Assembly (NCBI RefSeq): GCF_001550135.1
Contig: NZ_LRUE01000008.1
Span: 1 to 60,165 of the forward strand
DNA: 60,165 bases
Direction of reading: 5' to 3'
Origin: Pseudoalteromonas shioyasakiensis
Lineage (GTDB): Bacteria; Pseudomonadota; Gammaproteobacteria; Enterobacterales; Alteromonadaceae
In this document: in pieces, positions 17,027-26,708 of the stretch
Numbering within the stretch: the stretch's first letter is position 1
Layout of the letters: every line of letters begins with the position of its first letter
Translations under genes and position numbers: made by a program
Notes under the pieces: generated by a model
The model's database searches: none
Seen by the model: only the letters and a program-made list of their open reading frames with translations
What the model was told of the DNA's origin: nothing

Positions 17027-20000
17027 ATGATGAGCCCCCCTAATTTTCATTCCATAAAGTATCTAAAGCAATTATTACTAGCGACAAGTCTTGTCGCTTT
17101 AACCGCTTGTGGTGGAGGCGGTGGAGGTGGTGATGACGATGATGATACCCCTCCCGTCGCTACAAACAAAAATCCCACGGTATCTATTAGTAGTGATAGC
17201 AGCGTAACAGAAGGTGGTGAATTAGTCCTACAAGCGACAGCAACAGACAGTGATGGCACAATTGCAAGTTACGCATGGCAGCAAACATCAGGTCCAGATC
17301 TAACACTTACCGGCAGCGATACAAGTACACTTACGATCACCGCGCCTGAGATCGAAGATGATGCAGATGTCGTTGTTTCACTGACAGTCACCGATGATGA
17401 TGGTGCAACCGCCACAGCAACAGTAACGATTGAGCTTAAACGTAAAGTGCTCAGCGTAACGATCACCGGTATTGTAACCGATGAGCCGATTATCAACTCA
17501 AGTATTGTGGTGCAGATTGGTGATGAACAATTTGAGATTACCGCTGATGCACAAGGCCGCTATAGCGTAAACATTGAGGTTGATGACTCAGATGCTGATG
17601 AACTGGTTAAGCTGGTGGCGTTGGGTAATAACTCCATTGATCCGGGCGTTGAATTTGTATCCCAACTGAAGTCTATCGCAACGCTTGTTTCACAAGCAGG
17701 AGCCGATGGCACATTAAGCAAAGATGAAAACTTTGGCGTAAACATTACTAATGTCAGTACTGCAGAGTTTGCACTGTTAAGCCGCGACGGTACAAACATC
17801 GATTCTGAACAAGCATTAGATGAAGCTTTACTCGCTGTTGATGCTGACGAAAAACTGCTACTTGCAGCGTTAATCAAGATCATTGTAGATAATGATGACT
17901 ACGAACTACCTGAGGGTGTCGATTCGACCCTTGATTTAATATCTAGCGCTGAACAAATTGATGACTTTATAAATACAGTTGAAAGCCAAGACCCAGGATT
18001 AATTGACTCTACAAAAGAAGAGATTAAAGATGATGATGAATTAGTTGATCAAACAATCAATAATCTGACCGGCAACTATTTATTAATGCAGCCACAATAT
18101 TATCGAACTTCAGTTGGCCAGTTTGAGTTTAATAATGATGGTACCGGGTATGTCAGTTTACTGGATGTTGATACTGACTTTAGTTGGTCTCAACAAGAGC
18201 AAGACATCACAATTACTTTGGCTGAGCCAGCATTAATGAGTTGCTTTGTGGTTACTGATGGAAACGATGAACAGCTAGATGTTTGTGAGTACTTAGTTGA
18301 GTTAGACCTAACTATTCTTCTTGAAAACGATGCAAACAGAACGGTTGAGTTTTTCCGTAAAAGCGAAACACGCATAACCAGTTCAGATGTTGTATATAGA
18401 ACTACAGAATCGAACTATAACGCCACCCTTATTGAACAACAGCAAACACTTGCTGTGACAGCTGATGAACTTATTGGTAATTGGGTTATTGATAACCTAA
18501 GCGAGTTTGGTGGATATAGTAGTGCAGTAAGTGTTGAGTTACTTTCTGGTGGAACAGGAACGCTCATTGATAACGATAACGCGCCTGTTAGTGTGACTTG
18601 GCAAGTTGATGGGAATCGACTGCTTATAAGCAATAATGCAGAAACTATTAGTTACGACATCGCTATTTGGCTCGTTAAAAATGTACAAGTGGGCTATCAA
18701 TTTGCGGCATCACTCGAAGCTAAAGCGGACGATAGCTCGCGTACAGTCACAGGTTTAATGGTGAGAGATAATCAGCTTTCATTTACTAAGCCAGACCTAT
18801 TGGGTAAATGGACTGTTTACCAAGGCTATAACTCACCTCAAACAGACCTCCACTATGATGTGTATGATGATGGTTTAATGAACTTTAACTTGAATCAAAA
18901 CTTCCGTTCTTGGCAAGTAAGCAGTGAGGGAGTGTTCTTAAGATATAACTATTTTACGAGCAATGGTGTTCAGCCAATTTGTCCTGAAGGGGAAGTTTGC
19001 CAAGTATACAGTGAGTTCTCACAGCGATTATTAGCCACTAACAATGGTCAAAACTTTACCTATCGTAAATATCGCTTTTTTAACTATGATGGTTCGGAGC
19101 GTGTCGAAGATTATTCATCTCATCTACGTAACTTCTCTGTGTCAGATGAGTATGGGGTAACTAAATTCGCACCTTATTGGTTAGAAGAAAACGCAAGTTT
19201 TGATAATAATGGCTACCCAATTACAACTAACTACATTGAACTTTATTCACCAAGAGAGTTAGGTGTAGAAACCATTAAAATAGCGACTATTTATGATGAG
19301 ATGACGGCTGAGTATAGCCATCAAATCACCTTCACTTACCTTGGAGTGGTCAATCAATACGACTACAGTTTAGCGTCAGGGAAATTACTATTTGATAGCA
19401 TGAAGGCTGAAGTGAGTGACTTTGATCGAAACTTCTTAACTATTTGCGTGTATGAGCAAGCAGGTAGTTGTACTGAAGATGCTAAACAAGCGTGGTACTT
19501 TGATAAGGCAATGGCTGAAGAGCAAGTTGTTGTAGAGCGTCCAGCAACGGATCATCCATTAGATGGGGCTTGGCAGCTTGCTGATGAGCCTGATGTCGCG
19601 GTAATTATTCGTGATGGAAAATGGTTACAAATTCAAGGAATGGACGACCCTGATGATGATACCGCATTCCCTGGTTTTGAAATTGGTGACTTTACTTGGG
19701 ATGAAACAACAGGCGCTTTTGATGTCACTATTACGGAAGATACCAATGGTAGTTTCGGTATAGATGATGCTGGCAGTATTGTTGCCAGTGTTGATGGAGA
19801 TACGCTGACATTCGATATCGAAGGTGAGGGTATTATTACGCTAAGTAGAATCTACAGTGAATCAAACCCGCTAATAGGGGGTTATACATATGGCTCTTAC
19901 GATGGAGATTTCTTCATTGCTGTATTTAAAGAGGATGGCACTTTCTTAGAGCTTGCTCATGATACTGAGTTTGATGAGTTAGGTATATCAGGTGGTTACT

Positions 20001-20530
20001 ACACCTATGATGCAGAAACTCAAAAGGTAGTGGTTGATTTCTATGTAAAAACCTATGGTGACCCAATTGAATTTGCTGACCCTTACTTTATTGTGAAGCC
20101 ACAAGGTAACTTTATACAGTTCAAAGACGGCGATGATTTTGGCCTCTTCGAACGCGTTACACGAGTTATTGATCAAGCAGCTTTCACTGAAGCAGATCTT
20201 ATTGGCTCACATGTATTTACCTTTATGGCTGATGATGGCAGTGGTTTAGAAACCTCTAATGTTGTTATAAGTAATGATGGTACTGCAACATTTGAGTTAG
20301 ATGGTGAAGTGCGCTCAGCAGAGTGGGTATTAGATCTTGGGTCGTTGATGATGTATAGCGAACCAACAGCTACGCAAAATTATGGCTATGGTGTGACTAT
20401 GACACCCGTAATAACCATTGAAGGTGGTTTTAGTGTAGCAACGCTAGGTTTCGAAGTACCTGAAACCTACGATGATAATGATGATCCCGAGTTACACACT
20501 TTTGTATCGGGCAGTTTAATTAAGCAGTAA
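17027..20530 (+). CDS. Large modular lipoprotein with Gly/Asp linker
   Basis: A 1167-residue exported lipoprotein. The lipobox is LTAC with lipidated Cys28, followed by seven Gly and five Asp as a flexible tether. A PKD/REJ-like beta-sandwich follows (about 48-136; NPTVSISSDSSVTEGGE, DSDGTIASYAWQQTSG, VSLTVTDDDGATA), then an acidic region. From about residue 346 there are divergent repeats that begin (L)xGxW/Y and continue through an NDGTG-like turn to a Trp-containing strand; starts are near 346, 482, 591, 844, 949 and 1058. These resemble lipocalin-like small barrels. The protein is very acidic, as expected for a marine surface protein. AAGGA precedes the ATG by six bases. Function is unknown; glycan binding is a guess from the regulator upstream. 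Confidence 0.8.
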   Translation: MMSPPNFHSIKYLKQLLLATSLVALTACGGGGGGGDDDDDTPPVATNKNPTVSISSDSSVTEGGELVLQATATDSDGTIASYAWQQTSGPDLTLTGSDTSTLTITAPEIEDDADVVVSLTVTDDDGATATATVTIELKRKVLSVTITGIVTDEPIINSSIVVQIGDEQFEITADAQGRYSVNIEVDDSDADELVKLVALGNNSIDPGVEFVSQLKSIATLVSQAGADGTLSKDENFGVNITNVSTAEFALLSRDGTNIDSEQALDEALLAVDADEKLLLAALIKIIVDNDDYELPEGVDSTLDLISSAEQIDDFINTVESQDPGLIDSTKEEIKDDDELVDQTINNLTGNYLLMQPQYYRTSVGQFEFNNDGTGYVSLLDVDTDFSWSQQEQDITITLAEPALMSCFVVTDGNDEQLDVCEYLVELDLTILLENDANRTVEFFRKSETRITSSDVVYRTTESNYNATLIEQQQTLAVTADELIGNWVIDNLSEFGGYSSAVSVELLSGGTGTLIDNDNAPVSVTWQVDGNRLLISNNAETISYDIAIWLVKNVQVGYQFAASLEAKADDSSRTVTGLMVRDNQLSFTKPDLLGKWTVYQGYNSPQTDLHYDVYDDGLMNFNLNQNFRSWQVSSEGVFLRYNYFTSNGVQPICPEGEVCQVYSEFSQRLLATNNGQNFTYRKYRFFNYDGSERVEDYSSHLRNFSVSDEYGVTKFAPYWLEENASFDNNGYPITTNYIELYSPRELGVETIKIATIYDEMTAEYSHQITFTYLGVVNQYDYSLASGKLLFDSMKAEVSDFDRNFLTICVYEQAGSCTEDAKQAWYFDKAMAEEQVVVERPATDHPLDGAWQLADEPDVAVIIRDGKWLQIQGMDDPDDDTAFPGFEIGDFTWDETTGAFDVTITEDTNGSFGIDDAGSIVASVDGDTLTFDIEGEGIITLSRIYSESNPLIGGYTYGSYDGDFFIAVFKEDGTFLELAHDTEFDELGISGGYYTYDAETQKVVVDFYVKTYGDPIEFADPYFIVKPQGNFIQFKDGDDFGLFERVTRVIDQAAFTEADLIGSHVFTFMADDGSGLETSNVVISNDGTATFELDGEVRSAEWVLDLGSLMMYSEPTATQNYGYGVTMTPVITIEGGFSVATLGFEVPETYDDNDDPELHTFVSGSLIKQ

Positions 20531-20537
20531 TTTTCTG

Positions 20538-20570
20538 AGCCCAGTAGCAGCAATGCTACTGGGCTTTTTT
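20538..20570 (+). terminator. Terminator after the large lipoprotein gene
   Basis: An eleven-base stem, AGCCCAGTAGC/GCTACTGGGCT, followed by TTTTT. It lies only 13 bases before the next gene, so that gene is either read through or has a start inside the hairpin region. Confidence 0.85.
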
Positions 20571-20583
20571 GAGGAGTTAGTTT

Positions 20584-20955
20584 ATGAAAGCGTTATATTT
20601 CTCAGTATTACTTCTTACCCTTAGTGGGTGCCAAACGATGGATGCAATGCAAGAAGACATTAGTGATTTAAGTAATAGCTTGTTTTCAAGTGAAGATATG
20701 AGCGAAGAATCACAAGATGCATTCTTAAAAGCACAAGAGGCATTTTATGAAGCCGACAATGTTCGTAAGAAACATGCGCAATTAAATGCTCAAGAACGAA
20801 GCTTATGGGTTGAGTTAGAAGATGATTACAACATCTTATTAGCTGCGCCAAGTAAAGCCACTGAGAAGGAATCTTATTTTTCAGACTCCACACTTGCAGA
20901 CAGCGTTATGATGCAGAGTTTAAAATTTATTGAGCTGGTCGAAAAAGGCGAGTAA
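20584..20955 (+). CDS. Small lipoprotein, unknown
   Basis: A 123-residue protein with a short signal and lipobox LSGC (Cys16). The mature part is polar and largely helical, with no recognisable family motif (EDISDLSNSLFSSEDMSEE, KAQEAFYEADNVRKKH). GAGG lies about eight bases before the ATG, directly after the terminator hairpin of the large lipoprotein. The position suggests it belongs with that gene, but I see no direct evidence. Confidence 0.7.
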   Translation: MKALYFSVLLLTLSGCQTMDAMQEDISDLSNSLFSSEDMSEESQDAFLKAQEAFYEADNVRKKHAQLNAQERSLWVELEDDYNILLAAPSKATEKESYFSDSTLADSVMMQSLKFIELVEKGE

Positions 20956-21025
20956 TCGAAACTTCGCTTAAAAGATTGAAAAGTTTATGTTACAACGGCA
21001 CTAACATTACTTTTTAGTTACAAAC

Positions 21026-21640
21026 ATGACTGAACTTTACCATTGGTTTGATTTATTCGGCGTAGCCGTGTTTGCAGTTTCTGGGACGCTACTGGCGTAC
21101 AACAAGAAAATGGATGGCTTTGGGGTTGTTGTGTTAGCCACAGTCACTGCTATTGGCGGTGGGACTGTACGCGACGTTATTTTAGATGTTCCTGTATTTT
21201 GGCTACATGATCAAAGCTATTTCTGGGCTATTTTATTGTCTGTATTTGTCACCACTCGATTAATCAATAAGCAGCGTTCTATTTCACTTAATGCGCTGCA
21301 AGTGGCAGATGCTTTCGGTTTGGCATTTTTTGCGGTGATGGGCACACAAAAAGCCATGCTAGCAGGTATGCCAGATACCACCGCGATTATCATGGGTGTA
21401 ATAACAGCCTGTTTTGGCGGTGTTATCCGTGATGTGCTGGCTGGAAATATGCCGATGCTATTAAAGGGCGAGCTCTATGCCATTGCTTGTATCGCTGGTG
21501 GCATTGTTTATACATTAAGTATTTCGCTGGGTTTAGTGACCGAAGTAGCTATGATATTAGCCATGCTAATGACCTTATCACTGCGTTTAGCTGCAATGAA
21601 ATGGCAACTGACATTACACGTTTTTAAATATCCCGACTAA
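21026..21640 (+). CDS. TRIC-type cation channel family protein (UPF0126)
   Basis: A 204-residue inner-membrane protein with about seven hydrophobic segments. The duplicated glycine-rich blocks TAIGGGTVRDVILDVPVFW and TACFGGVIRDVLAGNMP are the signature of the UPF0126/TRIC family, which includes E. coli YadS. Prokaryotic TRIC proteins form trimeric monovalent cation channels. The gene sits 18 bases before comM's first ATG and may share its transcript. Confidence 0.88.
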   Translation: MTELYHWFDLFGVAVFAVSGTLLAYNKKMDGFGVVVLATVTAIGGGTVRDVILDVPVFWLHDQSYFWAILLSVFVTTRLINKQRSISLNALQVADAFGLAFFAVMGTQKAMLAGMPDTTAIIMGVITACFGGVIRDVLAGNMPMLLKGELYAIACIAGGIVYTLSISLGLVTEVAMILAMLMTLSLRLAAMKWQLTLHVFKYPD

Positions 21641-21678
21641 ACTTAATTTAAGGATGAATGATAGGGACATCATGGATC

Positions 21679-23190
21679 GTGTCTTTAGCTAGAATATTTT
21701 CTCGTGCACAAGTGGGTGTGCAAGCTCCTGAAGTGATTGTAGAAGTACACTTAGGAAATGGCTTGCCAGCTTTTCATATCGTTGGCTTACCTGAAGCGTC
21801 AGTCAAAGAGTCAAAAGATAGAGTGCGTAGCGCACTCGAAAACTCTCAGTTTGGTTTTCCAGATCAACGAATAACCGTCAACCTTGCGCCTGCTGATTTA
21901 CCTAAAGAAGGTGGCCGTTTTGACTTGGCTATTGCTGTGGGTATTTTAGTCGCCTCTGGGCAAATAAGCTGCCCTGATATTCATCGTTATGAGTTTTACG
22001 GAGAGTTGGCTTTAAATGGTGAGGTAAGAGGGGTCAATGCTATTTTACCTTCGGTGTTAGGAGCGAAAGAGCAGGGTCGCTGTTGTTTCTTACCCGCCGA
22101 AAACGACAATCTCGCAAGTCTTGTGTCGGGCGTTTCTCGAAAAGCCGTTTACTCCTTACAAGATGTTTGGAATGACTTATTAAATCAGCAACCCCTGCCA
22201 CTTAATATTAGCTATCCTGAGCAGCAGTCGCAGCGTGACTCGCTACTCGATTTAAGTGATGTGAAAGGCCAACCTGGTGCCAAACGAGTACTCGAAATAG
22301 CAGCCGCTGGTGGCCATAATTTACTGTTTCTTGGCCCTCCAGGTACTGGCAAGTCAATGCTTGCCCAGCGTATGCCTACGATTATGCCAACCATGTCGGA
22401 TGATGAAGCAATTAGCACTGCCGCGTTATATTCGATAATTGGTCAATCGGTTGATTTATCGAATTGGCGTGAGCGACCCTTCAGAAATCCACATCATACT
22501 TGCTCTGCTGTGGCTCTTGTTGGTGGCTCTTCGAATCCTAAACCGGGGGAAATTTCTCTTGCCCATAATGGCGTCTTGTTTTTAGACGAGTTGCCCGAAT
22601 TTGAGAGAAAAGTGCTCGATTCACTGCGTGAACCAATGGAAACGGGCGTGGTGACTATATCGCGAGCGGCACGACAAATGGAATTTCCATCGCAATTCCA
22701 GCTGATCGCCGCATTAAACCCTAGCCCCACAGGAAGCCATACAGATAAGCGTGCAACGCCAGATCAAGTATTGCGGTATTTATCTCGAGTATCTGGACCA
22801 TTTATCGATAGGATTGATTTACAAATTGAGCTGCCGAGACTCACCAGTAGCCAATTACAGAGCACGCAAGTAGAAGAAAGCAGTGAACAAGTAAGAGCCA
22901 GAGTTGAAAGAGCTTATGCAATTCAACTTAATCGGCAAGGCAAAGTGAATGCGCGCTTGAATAATAAAGAAATGAGCATTCATTGTGAGTTGGCAGCTGC
23001 TGAGCTGCAGTTTTTAGCAAAAGCCAGCGAAAAACTGGCTTTGTCACCACGCTCGTATCATCGTGTTATTAAAGTTGCACGCACAATTAGCGACTTGAAA
23101 GCACAGCCAGCAATTACCTTGAGTGAATTAAAAGAGGCGTTGAATTATCGCGCCTTTGAACGGTTAATTAGCCAATTAACGCAGTATTAG
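21679..23190 (+). CDS. comM: Mg-chelatase-like AAA+ ATPase ComM (YifB family)
   Basis: A 503-residue hexameric helicase that promotes branch migration during natural transformation in Vibrio and relatives. An N-terminal Lon-protease-like fold (VSLARIFSRAQVGVQAPEV, GLPEASVKESKDRVRSA, NLAPADLPKEGGRFDL) is followed by Walker A GPPGTGKS near residue 219, Walker B LFLDELPEF and a C-terminal Mg_chelatase domain. I place the start at GTG 21679 because family members begin right at this sequence; ATG 21658, seven codons earlier and close behind AAGGA, is the alternative. Confidence 0.92.
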   Translation: MSLARIFSRAQVGVQAPEVIVEVHLGNGLPAFHIVGLPEASVKESKDRVRSALENSQFGFPDQRITVNLAPADLPKEGGRFDLAIAVGILVASGQISCPDIHRYEFYGELALNGEVRGVNAILPSVLGAKEQGRCCFLPAENDNLASLVSGVSRKAVYSLQDVWNDLLNQQPLPLNISYPEQQSQRDSLLDLSDVKGQPGAKRVLEIAAAGGHNLLFLGPPGTGKSMLAQRMPTIMPTMSDDEAISTAALYSIIGQSVDLSNWRERPFRNPHHTCSAVALVGGSSNPKPGEISLAHNGVLFLDELPEFERKVLDSLREPMETGVVTISRAARQMEFPSQFQLIAALNPSPTGSHTDKRATPDQVLRYLSRVSGPFIDRIDLQIELPRLTSSQLQSTQVEESSEQVRARVERAYAIQLNRQGKVNARLNNKEMSIHCELAAAELQFLAKASEKLALSPRSYHRVIKVARTISDLKAQPAITLSELKEALNYRAFERLISQLTQY

Positions 23191-23198
23191 TAAGCTTG

Positions 23199-23903
23199 CT
23201 AAATAGAGAGCATGTAGCCTTTGCCGCGAACGGTAACGATACGTTTTTGGTCTTTTTCATCGCTTAATTTTTTACGTAAGCGGCCAATGAGCACATCAAC
23301 GGTTCGATCGCTTGGGCTCCAATCTGGTTGACCTATTTCTTCGGAAATTTTTTCACGCGATGTCGCTTTACCCGCATTTGCAATAAGGCAAATAAGTACC
23401 TTGTGCTCTGCTTCGGTAAGACGAGACTCTTCACCATTAGGGGTCACTAATGTGCGGTTATCTGGGTGCAGTTTAAAGTCGGCATATTCAATAAACTCTT
23501 CACTCTCATCATCTTGCTGAGAGCCTTTTATGCGCTTAAAAAGAGCGCGCATTCTTAGTTCAAGTTCAAGTAAGTCAACCGGCTTGCAAATATAGTCATC
23601 GGCACCTTGTGCAAGACCAGCAATACGGTCAGCTTGCGAGTCACGACTAGACAGCACAATAACGCCAATATCAGTCAGTGCATTAAGTTCTTTGGCAAGC
23701 AAAAGTCCATCGCGTTTTGGTAACACAATGTCGATAACGGCTAGAGAAACTGCTTCTTTAGTTGAAGCACGCGATTGCACAATGCTTAATGCATCGGCCC
23801 CCGTTGAATCTACCTCAATATTAAACTCAGTTTCTTTGAAATGATTAAGAATGCGTTTAACGAGTAGTTCGTCGTCTTCAACCAATAAAACTTGAATAGT
23901 CAT
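23199..23903 (-). CDS. OmpR/PhoB-family response regulator, orphan
   Basis: A 234-residue regulator. The receiver has the acidic pair in LLVEDD, phospho-acceptor Asp58 in VIDIVLPKRDG, and Lys107 in ICKPVD. The C-terminal winged helix (about 135-234) has DRTVDVLIGRLRKKL and VRGKGYML. No kinase gene is adjacent. I chose ATG 23903 because the family typically begins MxxxVLLVEDD; GTG 23918 in the same frame is possible. Neither has a clear SD. The gene converges on comM. The signal and targets are unknown. Confidence 0.85.
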   Translation of the reverse strand: MTIQVLLVEDDELLVKRILNHFKETEFNIEVDSTGADALSIVQSRASTKEAVSLAVIDIVLPKRDGLLLAKELNALTDIGVIVLSSRDSQADRIAGLAQGADDYICKPVDLLELELRMRALFKRIKGSQQDDESEEFIEYADFKLHPDNRTLVTPNGEESRLTEAEHKVLICLIANAGKATSREKISEEIGQPDWSPSDRTVDVLIGRLRKKLSDEKDQKRIVTVRGKGYMLSI

Positions 23904-24068
23904 TCGCTTTAATTTCACACTTGATTTGTTGTTATGTTAGCACTGTATGGCAAAGGCTGAGAAGTGTATTGGCGAGGTTTGTAACTATTTCTTACAATTT
24001 AATGGCTTAGCTATAGTTGAAAAGGGTGAAAGCTGAGCACTCACACAGTACTCAGCCAAGTGATTAAA

Positions 24069-26564
24069 CTACTTTTCAGGATAAAGGTATTGCCACCATT
24101 GTGGCTGATCTTTTAAGTTTTTATCGAAATAAGCCAACATGGTATTCCACCAGTCGAAGCGTTTATCACGAGCAAAAATTTGGTGATCTGCACCTTTGTA
24201 CTCAATCAGGTCAACATCTTTACCTAATAACTTTAATGCCGTGTACATATTGTGGCTTTCACCAACCGGTACGTTGGTATCCGAATCACCATGAAGGAGT
24301 AATAACGGCGTTGTTACTTTGTCAGCATGAAACACCGGGCTGTGTTGGCTATAAAGTGTAGGATTGTTCCACGGGTAGCTATTTTTAGATGCCTCAGCTG
24401 AGTATAAGTAACCCCACCAACCTTGGCCCCAGTACGAGGTGATATTTGAAATCCCTGCATGGGCAATCGATGCACTGAACATATCTGTTTTAGTTGCGAG
24501 TAGCATGGTCATAAAGCCACCGTAAGAGGCCCCTAAATTACCTACACGCTTACTATCTACAAAGCTATATTTATCTAAAAAGGCTTTTGTGCCGTCGATG
24601 ATGTCGTTGGCGGTGTATTCACCCCATGCGTTGACGTGTTTAGCCGAAAATTCTTGGCCAAAGCCGGTTGCGCCAGTAGGTTGTACAACGTAAACAACAT
24701 AGCCATGCTCAGCCCATAGGTTAAATGGGTAGCGACCGGTAAAACCACGAGTTACTGGCGATGTACCGCCATAATAATAAACCAGCGCAGGATATTGCTT
24801 ATTGCTATCTAAATCATGCGGTAAATAAACGCGACCCTTAATTTCAATGCCATCTTTATTAGTAAAGTTAAACTCTTCCAATGAGGCTACTTGCGTATTT
24901 TCATAGCCAATTGGCTTAGAGTCCCACATTACTTTAGCGCGGCTCTTACCTAAGCTTAGTTGTTTTAACTGCTGAGGTGTTGACGCTGTGGTGCCGGTAA
25001 CCAAAATGCGCGGGGTGCGTTCGTGTGAATAGCTAACTTGCTCAACAACATCAAAGCCCGTATTCACTTTATTAAAACGCTTTTTGCTTAAGTCGAATTG
25101 ATAAAGTTGTACAGTATCTTGCTCGGTAACTTTAATCAGTGCATCACCGTTTTTAAGCACGTTTAACTGGCCGATAGCCGGGTTAAACTCTTTACTTAAA
25201 GGGGTTACTTTTTTACCGTCACGGCTGAGTAAATAAAGTTGACCATCATAGTTATTAGCAAGCATCCCCTCAGGAAGGTTACGACCTAAGCCATTATTAA
25301 AATCTGGTCCGGCAGTGACATAAATTCCGTCGTCAGTATATTTAGCCTGATTAAATGTATTGTATTGACCAAGTACCGTAAGAGCCGATGTAGCTAGGTT
25401 TAGCTCAACAAGTTCTGTTGCTGGCTGTGGTGATAGCTGCATTGCTTGTGCTGAGCGGCTCATTAAGACGCGACCGCTTTTAGCGTCAAAATCTTCAAGT
25501 GAATGGCTAAGTGGGCCTTGGCTTAAGATTTTGCTAAGACCTGTTGGTATATCGAGTAAATATACTTGCGATGTAGTGCGAGCATAAGACCAACGGTCTT
25601 GCAGGCCTTGGTAATGCTTAGTGAGCTTGCCATTGTCTGTTGGAGACTTTGACCAACTAAAAATTAAGCTGTTGTTATCAAAAAACTGAAAGCTATTCGC
25701 ACCAGAGAGGTTTTTAGCAATGACGCTAAGTTGCATGGTTTTTAGGTTTAAACGCTTAAGCTCGCCATTTAATAAATACACTAAACTTTTGCTATCTGGG
25801 CTCCAAGTAATGTTACTTGGTTGGGCTGACTCAAAGCGATAAAGTGTATTGTTTTTTGCGTCTTTAAGTTCAGTAACATATTGCGCTTGATTAGCGGTTG
25901 CATCTTCGTAATGACGTTGGCTAGTAATGAAGTAATCACCATTTGGTGCCATTGAAATATAACTGACTGTTGGCGCATCAAATAATTGCTTAGCAGACAA
26001 ACCGTGTTGTTGTTTAGCGCTAAATTGCACAGTATCTAGTTCTGACTTAGCCGTAAAATCAAGTTCAACCTCATTCCAGTTGGCTACTTGCTCAGTGATG
26101 ATAACAAACTGATGATCGCCTTGGCTTAAAGCTAGCTCATAGCTTTTATTTTTTTCTGTTTGCTTTTCACCATCAATAAATAGCTGTGCGTTCTCAATGC
26201 CTTTAAGTGTTAATGAGCCTTGGCTAAAACGTTCAGTTGAGGCGGTAAATTTGAGTGCCTGTAAACCACCAAGTGTTAGCGCACTCACTTTGTCGAATGA
26301 TTGCCAGTCAAGCTCATTACCAAAAACGCGTATGCTATCGGTGCTTTTTTGCAAGCTAGGTAATAGGTTAGCAATAATGGCATCGCGATGATCCGTTTGA
26401 TATGGCTTAAGTTGCATATCTGCGCCAAGAGGGCCAATAAATTGCACCGCTGATTTATCAATGGCAGCGGCCATCGCTGTATTACTTAACGCACATAACG
26501 CTAAGGCACTGAATGTTGTTTTTAGCTTGGCTGATTGGCTTAGCCAAGTAGTTGAAAGTGTCAT
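24069..26564 (-). CDS. Secreted S9-family peptidase (prolyl oligopeptidase type)
   Basis: An 831-residue exported serine peptidase. The signal peptide reads LKTTFSALALCALSNTAMA. A beta-propeller-like middle is followed by an alpha/beta-hydrolase domain with YYYGGTSPV, catalytic Ser near 681 (GASYGG), Asp near 763 (HGDSDTNVP) and His near 791 (GADHQIF). Enzymes of this family cut short peptides, often after proline or acyl residues. I start at ATG 26564, which has AGG seven bases upstream; a longer frame to 26603 lacks a good site. It is divergent from the CNNM gene. Confidence 0.88.
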   Translation of the reverse strand: MTLSTTWLSQSAKLKTTFSALALCALSNTAMAAAIDKSAVQFIGPLGADMQLKPYQTDHRDAIIANLLPSLQKSTDSIRVFGNELDWQSFDKVSALTLGGLQALKFTASTERFSQGSLTLKGIENAQLFIDGEKQTEKNKSYELALSQGDHQFVIITEQVANWNEVELDFTAKSELDTVQFSAKQQHGLSAKQLFDAPTVSYISMAPNGDYFITSQRHYEDATANQAQYVTELKDAKNNTLYRFESAQPSNITWSPDSKSLVYLLNGELKRLNLKTMQLSVIAKNLSGANSFQFFDNNSLIFSWSKSPTDNGKLTKHYQGLQDRWSYARTTSQVYLLDIPTGLSKILSQGPLSHSLEDFDAKSGRVLMSRSAQAMQLSPQPATELVELNLATSALTVLGQYNTFNQAKYTDDGIYVTAGPDFNNGLGRNLPEGMLANNYDGQLYLLSRDGKKVTPLSKEFNPAIGQLNVLKNGDALIKVTEQDTVQLYQFDLSKKRFNKVNTGFDVVEQVSYSHERTPRILVTGTTASTPQQLKQLSLGKSRAKVMWDSKPIGYENTQVASLEEFNFTNKDGIEIKGRVYLPHDLDSNKQYPALVYYYGGTSPVTRGFTGRYPFNLWAEHGYVVYVVQPTGATGFGQEFSAKHVNAWGEYTANDIIDGTKAFLDKYSFVDSKRVGNLGASYGGFMTMLLATKTDMFSASIAHAGISNITSYWGQGWWGYLYSAEASKNSYPWNNPTLYSQHSPVFHADKVTTPLLLLHGDSDTNVPVGESHNMYTALKLLGKDVDLIEYKGADHQIFARDKRFDWWNTMLAYFDKNLKDQPQWWQYLYPEK

Positions 26565-26708
26565 AGTTTCGCCTGTTGAAGGTAATTTAAACCAATATAG
26601 CACGCTGCAAATTACCCAAAAAGTGCTCTGCGTTAGATTGCAGTCGGGTTTGAGCTTGTGGTTTTCAATTGCTATGGTGAGCAGGTTAACTTTTTAAGAG
26701 GGCTTACA

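Noticed and set aside
17047..17883. Ser/Val-rich minus-strand frames inside the lipoprotein gene
   Set aside because: They are antisense of Gly/Asp/Thr-rich coding sequence with low complexity and no start signals.
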